In this document: in pieces, positions 54,165 to 64,000 of the stretch | Numbering within the stretch: the first letter of the stretch is position 1 | How the letters are laid out: every line of letters begins with the position of its first letter | Assembly: GCF_002803515.1 (NCBI RefSeq) | Contig: NZ_PHQX01000001.1 | Location: 3,286,001-3,350,000, forward strand | Source of the DNA: Stenotrophomonas lactitubi | Lineage (GTDB): Bacteria; Pseudomonadota; Gammaproteobacteria; Xanthomonadales; Xanthomonadaceae | Reading direction: 5' to 3' | Length of the DNA stretch: 64,000 bases | Made by a program: the position numbers and the translations under genes | The notes under the pieces: model-generated | What the model saw: only the letters and a program-made list of their open reading frames with translations | Databases searched by the model: none | What the model was told of the DNA's origin: nothing

Positions 54165-54274
54165 ACGCCCGTACCGTATTCACCACGGTGCCGGTACGGA
54201 GGCGTCTTCTTCGCCGCCCGTGCCCGCACGCGGTGGTCGGCAACACCCTGCTGGTGGCCCATGCCGGCCGCTGA
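54161..54274 (+). other. 37-codon frame between ilvM and ilvA, coding status uncertain
   Basis: ATG 54161 overlaps the ilvM stop (ATGA), and the frame MNARTVFTTVPVRRRLLRR... ends at TGA 54274, inside the ilvA start region (ATG 54261). Arg-rich and Val-rich. It may simply carry ribosomes from ilvM to ilvA (coupling), or be a small basic protein. No family is recognised. Confidence 0.35.
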
Positions 54275-55348
54275 TGCCAGCAAGGAAAGCGATGTCGGCG
54301 ACGTAACCGTTGCCGACGTACTGGCCGCGCAGGCCCGCCTGCGCCGCTTCCTGCCGCCCACGCCGCTGCATCATGCCGAGCGCTTCGGCACATGGCTGAA
54401 GCTGGAGAACCTGCAGCGCACCGGCTCGTACAAGGTGCGCGGCGCGCTGAATGCCCTACTGGCCGCCCGCGAACGTGGCGATACCCGGCCGGTGATCTGC
54501 GCCTCGGCCGGCAATCACGCGCAGGGCGTGGCCTGGGCCGCCTATCGCCTGGATGTGCCGGCCATTGCCGTGATGCCGCATGGCGCACCGGCCACCAAGA
54601 TCGCTGGCGTCGCCCATTGGGGCGCGACGGTACGCCAGCATGGCAACAGCTATGACGAGGCCTACGCGTTCGCTGTCGAGCTGGCGCAGCGCCACGGCTA
54701 TCGCTTCCTGTCCGCGTTCGATGATGCCGATGTCATCGCCGGCCAGGGCACCGTCGGCATCGAGCTGGCCGCGCATGCGCCGGACGTGGTGATCGTACCG
54801 ATCGGCGGTGGCGGCCTGGCCTCCGGCGTCGCCCTGGCGCTGAAGTCGCAGGGCGTGCGCATCGTCGGTGCGCAGGTCGAGGGGGTCGATTCGATGGCCC
54901 GCGCGATTCGTGGTGACGTGCGCGAGATCAATCCTGTGCCGTCGCTGGCCGATGGCGTGCGGGTGAAGATCCCCGGGTTCCTGACCCGCCGCCTGTGCAC
55001 CTCGCTGCTGGACGATGTGGTGATCGTGCGCGAAGCCGAACTGCGCGAGACCCTGGTGCGGTTGGCACTGGAAGAACACATCATCGCCGAGGGCGCCGGC
55101 GCGCTGGCACTGGCCGCCGGGCGTCGCGTTGCCGGCCGCCGCAAGTGCGCGGTCGTCTCCGGCGGCAACATCGATGCCGGCGTGCTCGCCGGCCTGCTCA
55201 CCGATATCCGTCCGCGTCCGCCACGCAAACCGCGCCGACGCCGGACAGAAACTCCGCGTTCGCCCGGCAAGGCGACCGCCACCGCTTTCCCAACGCCTTC
55301 CCCTTCCCCCCTGCAAGCCGTCGCACCCGCTGTCGAGGAGATTTCCCT

Positions 55349-55352
<4 letters not shown>
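54261..55352 (+). CDS. ilvA: Threonine dehydratase without ACT regulatory domain
   Basis: 363 residues, PLP enzyme making 2-oxobutyrate from threonine, the first step to isoleucine. PLP Lys58 is in [14 protein letters not shown], the glycine loop is [14 protein letters not shown], and substrate loop [13 protein letters not shown]. The catalytic domain ends near residue 315; instead of the ACT-like feedback domains of biosynthetic IlvA there is a basic, Pro/Arg-rich tail ([20 protein letters not shown]). So it is built like TdcB. Its stop overlaps leuA by three bases. Confidence 0.9.
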
Positions 55353-56935
<1,583 letters not shown>

Positions 56936-56945
56936 GGAATCCAAG

Positions 56946-57725
56946 ATGAGCGCCTTCGACACCGCAACCGCCACCAGCAGCGCTGGCCAGCAGTGGAATG
57001 CCCAGGACTATGCGATCGATGCCGGCTTCGTACCGACCCTCGGTGGCGCCGTAGCGCGTCTGCTCGACGCGCGGGCCGGCGAGCGCATCCTCGACCTGGG
57101 CTGTGGCGATGGCGTGCTCACCACCGAACTGGCCCTCAGCGGCGCACACCTGCAGGGCGTCGATGCTTCGCCGGAAATGGTGATCGCCGCACGTGCACGG
57201 GGTGTCGATGCGCAGGTGATGGACGGCCACGCCCTGACTTTCGACGGCGCGTTCGATGCGGTGTTCAGCAACGCAGCGCTGCATTGGATGCCCAACCCGG
57301 ACCGCGTGCTGGAAGGCGTGCGCCGCGCCCTGCGCCCCGGCGGCCGCTTCGTCGCCGAGTTCGGTGGTCATGGCAACGTGGCCACGATCGTTGCCGCCGT
57401 GCAGGCCGCGCGCGTGGCCCATGGCCACGGTGCCAGCACATTCCAGTGGTACTTCCCCACCGCCGATGGCTACGCCGAACGCCTGCGCCAGCATGGCTTC
57501 CAGGTGCAGCTGACCGAATGCCTGCCGCGCCCAACCGCGCTGCCGACCGGCGTTGCCGGCTGGCTGCGGGTATTCGCCGCACCGCTGCTGGACGACCTGC
57601 CGGCCGAGGCGCGCGCCACCGTGCGCGATGCCGCCACCGCCCTGCTGGCCGATCTGCCGCGCAACGCCACCGGACAGCCGCTGGCTGACTACGTGCGCCT
57701 GCGCGTGCTCGCACGTCGGCGCTGA
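56946..57725 (+). CDS. Class I SAM-dependent methyltransferase, Tam-like
   Basis: 259 residues, ten bases after leuA and 59 before leuC, same strand. SAM motif I is ILDLGCGDGVLTTEL (about 40-54), the acidic post-I residue is in LQGVDASPEM, and motif IV-V VFSNAALHWMPNPDRVLEGVRRALRPGGRFVAEF resembles trans-aconitate methyltransferases. Relatives in yeast methylate trans-aconitate and 3-isopropylmalate, the latter being the product of LeuC/LeuD. Its position in the leucine operon fits methylation of an isopropylmalate-like acid, but this is inference. Confidence 0.87.
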   Translation: MSAFDTATATSSAGQQWNAQDYAIDAGFVPTLGGAVARLLDARAGERILDLGCGDGVLTTELALSGAHLQGVDASPEMVIAARARGVDAQVMDGHALTFDGAFDAVFSNAALHWMPNPDRVLEGVRRALRPGGRFVAEFGGHGNVATIVAAVQAARVAHGHGASTFQWYFPTADGYAERLRQHGFQVQLTECLPRPTALPTGVAGWLRVFAAPLLDDLPAEARATVRDAATALLADLPRNATGQPLADYVRLRVLARRR

Positions 57726-57784
57726 CCTGACCCTGCTACTTTCTCTTAGATGTCCGCTACTTCGTACTCCTGCCAGGCAAACGC

Positions 57785-59203
57785 ATGACTTCCGCACCCC
57801 GCACCCTGTACGACAAACTGTGGGACGCCCACGTGGTGGTTCCCGAAACCGACAGCGCGCCCGCCGTGCTGTATATCGACCTGCACCTGATCCATGAAGT
57901 GACCTCGCCGCAGGCCTTCACCGAGCTGCGCGAACGCGGCCTGAAGCCGCGCCGTCCGGACCGGACCAAGGCGACGATGGACCATTCCACGCCGACCCTG
58001 CCAGCCGCCGCCGACGGTACGCTGCCCTACGCCAGCGCTGCCTCCGAAGCGCAGGTCGCCATGCTGGCGCGCAACTGCGCCCAGCACGACATCGAGCTGT
58101 TCGACATGGCCTCGGACAATCGCGGCATCGTTCACGTGATCGCACCGGAACAGGGCTTCACCCAGCCCGGCATGACCATCGTCTGCGGCGACAGCCACAC
58201 CTCCACCCACGGCGCGTTCGGGTCGCTGGCCTTCGGCATCGGCACCAGCGAAGTCGGCCATGTGCTGGCCACGCAGTGCCTGCTGCAGCGCAAGGCCAAA
58301 ACACTGGCGATCACCGTCGATGGCGAGGTCGCACCGGGTATCGGCGCCAAGGACGTGGTGCTGCACATCATCGGCGTGATCGGCGTCAACGGCGGCACCG
58401 GGCACGTGATCGAGTTCCGCGGCAGCACCATCGAAGCGATGGACATGGAGCAGCGCATGACCCTGTGCAACATGTCGATCGAAGCCGGTGCGCGTGCCGG
58501 CATGGTTGCGCCGGATCAAGTGACGTTCGACTTCGTTGCCAATACACCACGTGGCCCGAAGGGCGCCGACTTCGACGCCGCCGTGGCCCGCTGGACGCAG
58601 CTGCGCAGCGATGAAGGCGCGCACTTCGACAGCGAGGTGCACATCGATGCTGCCGACATCCGCCCGACCCTGACCTGGGGCACCCACCCCGGCACCGCCA
58701 TCGCGGTGGACGCGCCGATCCCGGCGGCCAACGATGCCGCCGCGCAGAAGGGCCTGGATTACATGCACTTCCAGGCGGGGCAGACGTTGGCCGGCACGCC
58801 GGTGGACGTGGTTTTCGTTGGCTCCTGCACCAACGGTCGCCTGAGCGACATGCGTGAGGTGGCGCAGGTGCTGCGCGGTCGTCGCGTCGCCGAGCGCGTG
58901 CGCATGCTGGTGGTCCCCGGCTCTGAAATCGTCAAGCGCCAGGCCGAGGCCGAGGGCATCCATGAGATCGTGCGCGCGGCCGGTGCCGAGTGGCGCGAGC
59001 CGGGCTGTTCGATGTGCATCGCCATGAATGGCGATCTGGTCGCCCCCGGCCAACTGGCGGTCAGCACCAGCAACCGCAATTTCGAAGGCCGCCAGGGCCC
59101 GGGCTCGCGCACCCTGCTGGCCTCGCCGATGAGTGCTGCCTGGGCCGCCGTGCAGGGCCACGTCGCCGATGCCCGTGAACTGTTCGCACAGGAGGTGGCC
59201 TGA
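57785..59203 (+). CDS. leuC: 3-isopropylmalate dehydratase, large subunit
   Basis: 472 residues. Isomerises 2- to 3-isopropylmalate with a [4Fe-4S] cluster held by the Cys of [14 protein letters not shown] and the CxxC of [11 protein letters not shown]. Other family blocks are [19 protein letters not shown] spacing, [21 protein letters not shown] and [12 protein letters not shown]. The stop shares one base with leuD (TGATG). ATG 57785 starts [18 protein letters not shown]. Confidence 0.97.
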   Translation: MTSAPRTLYDKLWDAHVVVPETDSAPAVLYIDLHLIHEVTSPQAFTELRERGLKPRRPDRTKATMDHSTPTLPAAADGTLPYASAASEAQVAMLARNCAQHDIELFDMASDNRGIVHVIAPEQGFTQPGMTIVCGDSHTSTHGAFGSLAFGIGTSEVGHVLATQCLLQRKAKTLAITVDGEVAPGIGAKDVVLHIIGVIGVNGGTGHVIEFRGSTIEAMDMEQRMTLCNMSIEAGARAGMVAPDQVTFDFVANTPRGPKGADFDAAVARWTQLRSDEGAHFDSEVHIDAADIRPTLTWGTHPGTAIAVDAPIPAANDAAAQKGLDYMHFQAGQTLAGTPVDVVFVGSCTNGRLSDMREVAQVLRGRRVAERVRMLVVPGSEIVKRQAEAEGIHEIVRAAGAEWREPGCSMCIAMNGDLVAPGQLAVSTSNRNFEGRQGPGSRTLLASPMSAAWAAVQGHVADARELFAQEVA

Positions 59204-59781
59204 TGAGCGGCTTCCGCACCCTGCGTTCGGCCAGCGTGGTGCTGCGCCAGACCAATATCGATACCGACCAGATCATTCCGGCGCGGTTCCTGTCCACCAC
59301 CGAGCGCGCCGGCCTGGGTCGCAATGCGTTCAACGACTGGCGCTGGCAGGCCGATGGCTCCCCCGTGGCCGACTTCGCCTTCAACCAGCCGCACAACGCC
59401 GGCCGCAGCATCCTGCTGGCCGGGCGCAACTTCGGCTGCGGCTCATCGCGCGAGCATGCGCCCTGGGCGCTGACCGACCTCGGCCTGCGCGCCATCGTCA
59501 GCAGCGAGATCGCCGACATCTTCCGCGGCAATTCGCTGAAGAACGGTCTGCTGCCGATCGTGCTGGACGAGGCCGACGTGCAGGTGCTGATGCGGCGCCC
59601 GGACGACGAGCTGACCATCGACGTGGCCGCGCGCGAACTGCGCACACCCGATGGCCGCGTCTACTCCTTCCCATTGGACGGCTTCTCGCAGACCTGTCTG
59701 CTGGAAGGTGTCGATCAGCTGGGTTATCTGTTGGGCCGTGTCCCTGAAATCGAACGTTACGAGAGTGAGCATGCACGCTGA
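59203..59781 (+). CDS. leuD: 3-isopropylmalate dehydratase, small subunit
   Basis: 192 residues, the swivelling substrate-recognition subunit. Signatures are [16 protein letters not shown] and [20 protein letters not shown]. It overlaps leuC by one base and leuB by eleven, so stoichiometric coupled translation is likely. The ATG at 59203 follows AGGAGG. Confidence 0.97.
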   Translation: MSGFRTLRSASVVLRQTNIDTDQIIPARFLSTTERAGLGRNAFNDWRWQADGSPVADFAFNQPHNAGRSILLAGRNFGCGSSREHAPWALTDLGLRAIVSSEIADIFRGNSLKNGLLPIVLDEADVQVLMRRPDDELTIDVAARELRTPDGRVYSFPLDGFSQTCLLEGVDQLGYLLGRVPEIERYESEHAR

Positions 59782-60832
59782 GATTGTTGTCCTGCCCGGT
59801 GATGGCATCGGCCCGGAAGTGGCCGCCGCTGCGGTCGCCGTCCTGAACGCCGTGGCCGAACGCTTCAACCACACCTTCACCTTCAGCGAGCACGACATCG
59901 GTGGCATCGCCATCGACCGCCATGGCGAGCCGCTGCCGGCCTCGACCCTGGCCGCCTGCCAGGCCGCCAACGCGGTGCTGCTCGGCGCAGTGGGCGGCCC
60001 GAAGTGGTCCGACCCGAATGCCAAGGTGCGTCCGGAACAGGGCCTGCTGGCGATCCGCAAGGCGCTGGGCCTGTATGCCAACCTGCGTCCAGTGCGCACC
60101 CACGAAGCCGCACTGCACGCCTCGCCGATCAAGGCCGAGCTGCTGCAGGGCGTGGACTTCGTGGTGGTGCGCGAACTGACCGGTGGCATCTACTTCGGCG
60201 ACAAGACCCGCGATGCCGACAGCGCCAGCGATCTGTGCCGCTACACCGTGGCCGAGATCGAGCGCGTGCTGCGCAGTGCCTTCCGGCTGGCGCAGCAGCG
60301 GCGCGGCAAGGTCACCTCGGTGGACAAGGCCAACGTGCTGGAAACCTCACGCCTGTGGCGTGACGTTGCCGCGCGCATCGGCCGCGAGGAATTCCCGGAC
60401 GTCGCGCTGGAACACCAGCTGGTCGATTCGATGGCGATGCACCTGCTGGCCAAGCCGCGCGAGTACGACGTGATCGTGACCGAGAACATGTTCGGCGACA
60501 TCCTCACCGATGAAGCCTCGATGCTGGCCGGTTCGCTGGGCCTGCTGCCGTCGGCCTCGCTGGGCGAGCCGGGAGCGGTCGGCATCTACGAACCGATCCA
60601 CGGTTCGGCACCGGACATCGCCGGCAAGGGCATCGCCAATCCGTACGCGACGATCTTCAGTGCAGCGATGCTGCTGCGCCATTCGCTGGGGCTGGAAGCC
60701 GAAGCCGCAGCGGTGGAAGCGGCGGTGCATGCAGTGCTTGACGATGGCGTGTTCACTGCGGATCTGGCCGCCAAGGGGCACGCAGTGAGCACGGCGACGG
60801 CCACCGACGCGGTGCTGGCCAAGCTGGGATGA
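59771..60832 (+). CDS. leuB: 3-isopropylmalate dehydrogenase
   Basis: 353 residues. NAD-dependent oxidative decarboxylation of 3-isopropylmalate to 2-oxoisocaproate. Motifs: [12 protein letters not shown] at the N-terminus, [21 protein letters not shown] (substrate specificity loop), [15 protein letters not shown] and the signature [23 protein letters not shown] 59771 begins [12 protein letters not shown] inside leuD. Last gene of the operon; a hairpin follows. Confidence 0.97.
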   Translation: MHAEIVVLPGDGIGPEVAAAAVAVLNAVAERFNHTFTFSEHDIGGIAIDRHGEPLPASTLAACQAANAVLLGAVGGPKWSDPNAKVRPEQGLLAIRKALGLYANLRPVRTHEAALHASPIKAELLQGVDFVVVRELTGGIYFGDKTRDADSASDLCRYTVAEIERVLRSAFRLAQQRRGKVTSVDKANVLETSRLWRDVAARIGREEFPDVALEHQLVDSMAMHLLAKPREYDVIVTENMFGDILTDEASMLAGSLGLLPSASLGEPGAVGIYEPIHGSAPDIAGKGIANPYATIFSAAMLLRHSLGLEAEAAAVEAAVHAVLDDGVFTADLAAKGHAVSTATATDAVLAKLG

Positions 60833-60840
60833 AGCACGCG

Positions 60841-60867
60841 GGTGCCGGGACATGCCCGGCACCCTTT
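60841..60867 (+). terminator. Hairpin after leuB
   Basis: GGGTGCCGGG-ACATG-CCCGGCACCC followed by TTTGC; short T tract. Likely ends the ilv-leu operon. Confidence 0.7.
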
Positions 60868-60931
60868 GCATGTCCATCGGTAGCGGCGAGGCCTACCCCG
60901 CCTGCTGTTGTTTGCCCGGCATGAGATCCGC

Positions 60932-61945
60932 TCAGCGCGACGTGCTGCGCGCGTAGTCGCTGGCGCAACCGGCAACAACGCGACCCTCGTCGGTGCGCAT
61001 CACGATGTGCTGCGGGATCCAATTGCCACCACTGAAAGCAACCGGCGGCAACGGGCGCTGCCACGCATCCTTGCCGACCGTATGCGAGGTTTCCATGCCC
61101 GCCTGGGCAAGCACTGGTGCCACCGGAACGGCACCCAGATCCGCGCCGAAGAATCCACCGAACGCCAGCGCAATCGTATGCGTGGAAACGCCGTACGCCT
61201 GGATAGGCACCTGCAACCCGATCAGCAGCAGGTGCAGATCATCATCACCAACGGTGTAGTTCACCTCGTTGACCGAACGGACATCCTGCGGCCATTCGAA
61301 CTGCGGCTGTTCGGAAAGCCGCTGCCAGAACGCCTGCAGCCGGCGCATGCCGCCTTCATCGGCGCGGCAGTGAATGGCATCCTGCAGGTCCTGGACTTCA
61401 ACAGCCGGCAGCTGACGCACCGCTGCCCTGTTACCGTTCGTGGAGGGAGCACAGCCCAGTCGATAGCCGTCGCCCGCACTGCGTACGATGATCGGTGTGG
61501 TGGGCGTCGACCATAGCTCGAACGGCTCCTGCAGCGTGCTCGACTGCAGCCGCAAGCCGTGCGCAGCGACGATACGATCGCGCTGTGCGGGGTCCAGCGC
61601 AATCGAGAACCCGAACGCATCAGCGAACAGCCGTGGCACTTCGACACCGTGGACGGTCATCGACTGTGGGGGAGTGATGACGGTCACCCGGTGATCGTCA
61701 TCCTCACCTTCCTGCTCGAATCGCCAGTCGCGCAGGTACGGTAGTCGTTCGGCAGCGTCGGCGTAGCGTGCCGCGCGCAGGCGGCTGACGACGGCCTGCT
61801 GGACGTCCGCGCTCGCGCCGCACTCAAGTACGTCCCGCAGGTCATGCTGGAACCGCAGAGCATCGGCATCTGTCGGTTGCGCATCGGCAGCGCCGCTGCA
61901 GGCGACCAGCAGCAGCGCCGAAGCGCAGGTCGTACGGAAGAACAT
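60932..61945 (-). CDS. Uncharacterised lipoprotein
   Basis: 337 residues, start MFFRTTCASALLLVACSGAA; the LVAC lipobox puts the acylated Cys at about 16. An upstream in-frame extension runs into SMAG repeats and is not credible. The mature protein has sections such as RITVITPPQSMTVHG-like VTVITPPQSMTVHGVEVPRL and the pair CGASADV and LGCAPSTNGN. No named domain is recognised. It is convergent with leuB. Confidence 0.78.
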   Translation of the reverse strand: MFFRTTCASALLLVACSGAADAQPTDADALRFQHDLRDVLECGASADVQQAVVSRLRAARYADAAERLPYLRDWRFEQEGEDDDHRVTVITPPQSMTVHGVEVPRLFADAFGFSIALDPAQRDRIVAAHGLRLQSSTLQEPFELWSTPTTPIIVRSAGDGYRLGCAPSTNGNRAAVRQLPAVEVQDLQDAIHCRADEGGMRRLQAFWQRLSEQPQFEWPQDVRSVNEVNYTVGDDDLHLLLIGLQVPIQAYGVSTHTIALAFGGFFGADLGAVPVAPVLAQAGMETSHTVGKDAWQRPLPPVAFSGGNWIPQHIVMRTDEGRVVAGCASDYARSTSR

Positions 61946-62021
61946 GGCAGGCGCTCCGGCCCTGGAACTGGCCGCTATTGTGCCCGTGAACGCTCTGAAG
62001 CTGTCCACTTGGGGACCAACA

Positions 62022-62079
62022 GTAGATCCACGCCATGCGTGGATGAAGCCAAGAGCATCCACGCATGGCGTGGAACTAC
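62022..62079. repeat. Head-to-head SMAG dimer
   Basis: Forward unit starting GTAGATCCACGCC (62022-62045) and inverted unit ending GCGTGGAACTAC (62056-62079), separated by ten bases; together able to form one long hairpin. Between the SDR gene and the lipoprotein gene, which are codirectional. Confidence 0.9.
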
Positions 62080-62105
62080 GGCATGAACTCAAGCCTCGCG
62101 TGCCT

Positions 62106-62879
62106 CTACTTTGTGGTGTAACCACCATTGACCAGGATGGTCTGCCCGGTCATCCACCAGCCGTCGGTCACCAGGAAGCGGATCCACGGCACGATGTCGG
62201 CGATGTCGGTCAGGCCGGTGCGGGTGAACGCCGACAGCGCCGCGGCGGTCTTGTGATACGCCTGCGCATCGGCACTCTCGGCCGGATAGAAGAACGGCGT
62301 ATCCATCGGCCCGGGGCCGATCGCGGTCACCGAAATCCCACGCTCGCCAAATTCCTTCGATGCTGCGCGGGTGAAGTGTTCCACCGGCGCCTTGGTGCCG
62401 GCATAGCTGGAGTAGAACGGAGTGAACGCGCCGAGCAGTGAAGTGACCAGCGTGCAGATGCGGCCACCGTCGTTGACATGGCGTCCGGCCTCCTTGAGAA
62501 AGAAGAACGCCGTCTTCGCGTTGACCGCGCTCATCTGGTCGTACTCCGCTTCGCTGATCTCCAGCATCGGCTTCTTCAGCACTTTGCCGACGGTGTTGAT
62601 GGCGATGTCAGGGCGACCGACGGCGGCAACCGCGTCGGCGAACAGCCGCTCCATTGCCGCGGCCGAGGTCAGATCGGCCTGCAACGCCACGGCCTTTGCA
62701 CCGGCGGCCTGCACGGCTGCAACGGTCGCTTCGGCATCGGCCTGAGTGGCGGCGCTGTTGTAGTGGATGACGATGGCCTTGGCGCCCTGCTCGGCGAAGT
62801 CGCGGGCGATCAGCCCGCCGAGGTTCTTGGCACCGCCGGCGATCAGCACGGTCTTGCCTTGGATACGGTGGTCGGTCAT
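62106..62879 (-). CDS. Short-chain dehydrogenase/reductase
   Basis: 257 residues, start MTDHRIQGKTVLIAGGAKNLGG. The NAD(P) loop GGAKNLGG (about 15-22) and catalytic Ser147 (TLVTSLLGAF), Tyr159 and Lys163 (SYAGTKAPVEHFT) are intact. The IGPGPMDTPFF segment follows. Substrate unknown. A divergent LysR gene starts 116 bases away, the usual arrangement for a regulator-target pair. Confidence 0.9.
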   Translation of the reverse strand: MTDHRIQGKTVLIAGGAKNLGGLIARDFAEQGAKAIVIHYNSAATQADAEATVAAVQAAGAKAVALQADLTSAAAMERLFADAVAAVGRPDIAINTVGKVLKKPMLEISEAEYDQMSAVNAKTAFFFLKEAGRHVNDGGRICTLVTSLLGAFTPFYSSYAGTKAPVEHFTRAASKEFGERGISVTAIGPGPMDTPFFYPAESADAQAYHKTAAALSAFTRTGLTDIADIVPWIRFLVTDGWWMTGQTILVNGGYTTK

Positions 62880-62995
62880 GGCATCGGTCCCGGTAAGGGG
62901 CTGCCGGACTGGCAACCCTGTGCTGACGACGATATCGTGCAGAAATCGCGGATAAAGCCCGCAACATTGACTTAACTTTCCAGAGTGGGCGAACA

Positions 62996-63901
62996 ATGGA
63001 CCGGATCGAGCGTTTCCGCATCTTTGCCCGGGTGGTGGAGTGCACCAGCTTCACCCGCGCCGCCGACCAGCTCGGCCTGCCCCGCTCCACCGTCTCGGCG
63101 GCCGTGGCGGAACTGGAGCAGCGTCTGGGCACACGCCTGCTGCAGCGCTCCACCCGCAGGGTTTCCACCACCCACGATGGCGACACCTTCTACGTGCGCT
63201 GCCTGCGCCTGATCGCCGAAATGGAAGATGCCGAGTCGCTGTTCCGCCAGGACGACGCACAGCCGAAGGGCCTGTTGAAGATCGATGTGCCCAGCCGGAT
63301 CGGTCGCCGCATCATCGCCCCGGCCCTGCCCGATTTCTTCGCACGGCATCCGCAGGTCGAGCTGGACCTGGGCATGACCGATCGCGCGGTGAATCTGATC
63401 GAGGACGGCTGCGATGCGGTGCTGAGGGTGGGCCAGCTGGGTGACTCCAGCCTGGTGGCCCGCACGCTGGGCCAGCTGGACTTCGTCAACGTTGCCGCGC
63501 CTGCGTACCTGCACGAGCACGGCGTACCGCAGCATCCTGCCGACCTGCAGCAGCACCGCGCGGTGAACTACGCGTCGCCGACCACAGCGCGGGTGGAGCC
63601 GTGGGAATGGCAGGACGGCGCGCAGCTGCGCACGCTGCCGATGACGGGCTGGGTGCGGGTGAACAACGCCGAGGCATCGATTGCCTGCTGCGTCGCAGGG
63701 CTGGGACTGCTGCAGATTCCACGCTACGACGTGCAGGCCGAACTGCACTCCGGTGTACTGGTGGAAGTGTTGCCGCAGCACGTCGCGCAGCCGCTGCCGG
63801 TGACCCTGTTGCTGCCGCATCGGCAGCATCGTGCGCAACGTGTGCAGGTGTTCCTGGATTGGCTGGAGCCCTTGTTGCGGGGCGGTTTGCACCTGCAGTA
63901 G
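62996..63901 (+). CDS. LysR-family transcriptional regulator
   Basis: 301 residues. An N-terminal winged helix (MDRIERFRIFARVVECTSFT, RAADQLGLPRSTVSAAVAELEQRLGTRLLQR, about 1-60) and a C-terminal effector domain (90-295, LLKIDVPSRIGRRIIAPALPDF) of the AaeR/CrgA-like group. Probably controls the divergent SDR gene. Its TAG stop at 63899-63901 is created by the GTAG end of a SMAG unit. Confidence 0.93.
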   Translation: MDRIERFRIFARVVECTSFTRAADQLGLPRSTVSAAVAELEQRLGTRLLQRSTRRVSTTHDGDTFYVRCLRLIAEMEDAESLFRQDDAQPKGLLKIDVPSRIGRRIIAPALPDFFARHPQVELDLGMTDRAVNLIEDGCDAVLRVGQLGDSSLVARTLGQLDFVNVAAPAYLHEHGVPQHPADLQQHRAVNYASPTTARVEPWEWQDGAQLRTLPMTGWVRVNNAEASIACCVAGLGLLQIPRYDVQAELHSGVLVEVLPQHVAQPLPVTLLLPHRQHRAQRVQVFLDWLEPLLRGGLHLQ

Positions 63902-63989
63902 ATCCACGCCATGCGTGGATGGGCGGGCCAGGACATCCGCAGCCACCCATGGGGTGGCTCTACTGGTAGATCCACGCCATGCGTGGATG
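63898..63989. repeat. Three SMAG-type hairpins at the right end
   Basis: Forward SMAG from 63898 (overlaps the LysR stop), a variant AGCCACCCATGGGGTGGCTC (about 63941-63963, with CTAC end), and a forward SMAG from 63966. The neighbour to the right is outside the window. Confidence 0.9.
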
Positions 63990-64000
63990 CATGCATCCGT

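Noticed and set aside
60932..62128. Upstream extension of the lipoprotein gene to 62128
   Set aside because: The extra residues come from translation of two SMAG repeats; ATG 61945 gives a proper lipoprotein signal.

Overview
The window is a high-GC, gene-dense chromosomal segment of a Xanthomonadales gammaproteobacterium, most likely the Stenotrophomonas maltophilia group. The main pointers are dozens of small GTAG-ended hairpin repeats of the SMAG/REP type (for example beginning GTAGATCCACGCC), the 6S RNA between zapA and fau, the ilvC-ilvG-ilvM-ilvA-leuA-leuCDB superoperon, and several TonB-dependent receptors. No transposase, integrase, phage gene, CRISPR array, tRNA or rRNA was found. 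Apart from the repeats the window looks like ordinary core chromosome.

Layout. 1-3800: the end of pepQ, a repeat-rich convergent spacer, then pepP-UPF0149 on the minus strand divergent from a TIGR02449-type coiled-coil gene and zapA. 3898-7467: 6S RNA, fau, an EVE-domain gene, rpiA, a DUF192 lipoprotein and a SirB1-type protein. 7539-9738: rubredoxin, thiE, hemL. 9873-18640: azurin, a HAD hydrolase, argD, a Kv-type channel with a C-terminal zinc ribbon, an SDR lacking its usual Ser, a lipoprotein, a small kinase, a DedA-PAP2-LssY fusion and a LON-domain protein. 18637-25684: mpl, adk, a PPi-dependent phosphofructokinase, DUF488 and the proton-pumping pyrophosphatase.

25722-33777 is a probable heme-iron acquisition locus on the minus strand: ECF sigma factor, FecR-type anti-sigma factor, STN-containing TonB-dependent receptor, heme oxygenase, a DUF454 protein, ExbB, ExbD and TonB. 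A 13-base C tract and a Fur-box-like inverted repeat lie just upstream of the sigma gene, and a tandem pair of secreted Cys-rich paralogs lies upstream of those. 35008-44213 holds soluble pyrophosphatase, an HDOD protein, a second TonB receptor with an AraC regulator, a membrane-anchored winged-helix/beta-propeller regulator and a second ion-channel-like protein. 44315-50449 holds thiC with a TPP riboswitch, a BCCT transporter, a second copy of the composite hairpin repeat, and gamma-glutamyltransferase.

50760-60832 is the branched-chain amino acid operon. It is preceded by an attenuator that has not been marked by any gene call: a 42-codon leader peptide with an Ile-Leu-Val-Leu-Val-Leu-Ile run, an antiterminator segment and a Rho-independent terminator. 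A second hairpin with a T tract sits directly before ilvC. A Tam-like methyltransferase is embedded between leuA and leuC. The window ends with a lipoprotein, an SDR and its divergent LysR regulator.

I did not find a wholly new system. The features most worth following up are the ilv attenuator region, the methyltransferase in the leucine operon, the C tract before the heme-uptake sigma factor, the composite mosaic repeats, the Cys-rich paralog pair, and two membrane proteins with altered active-site or extra domains.
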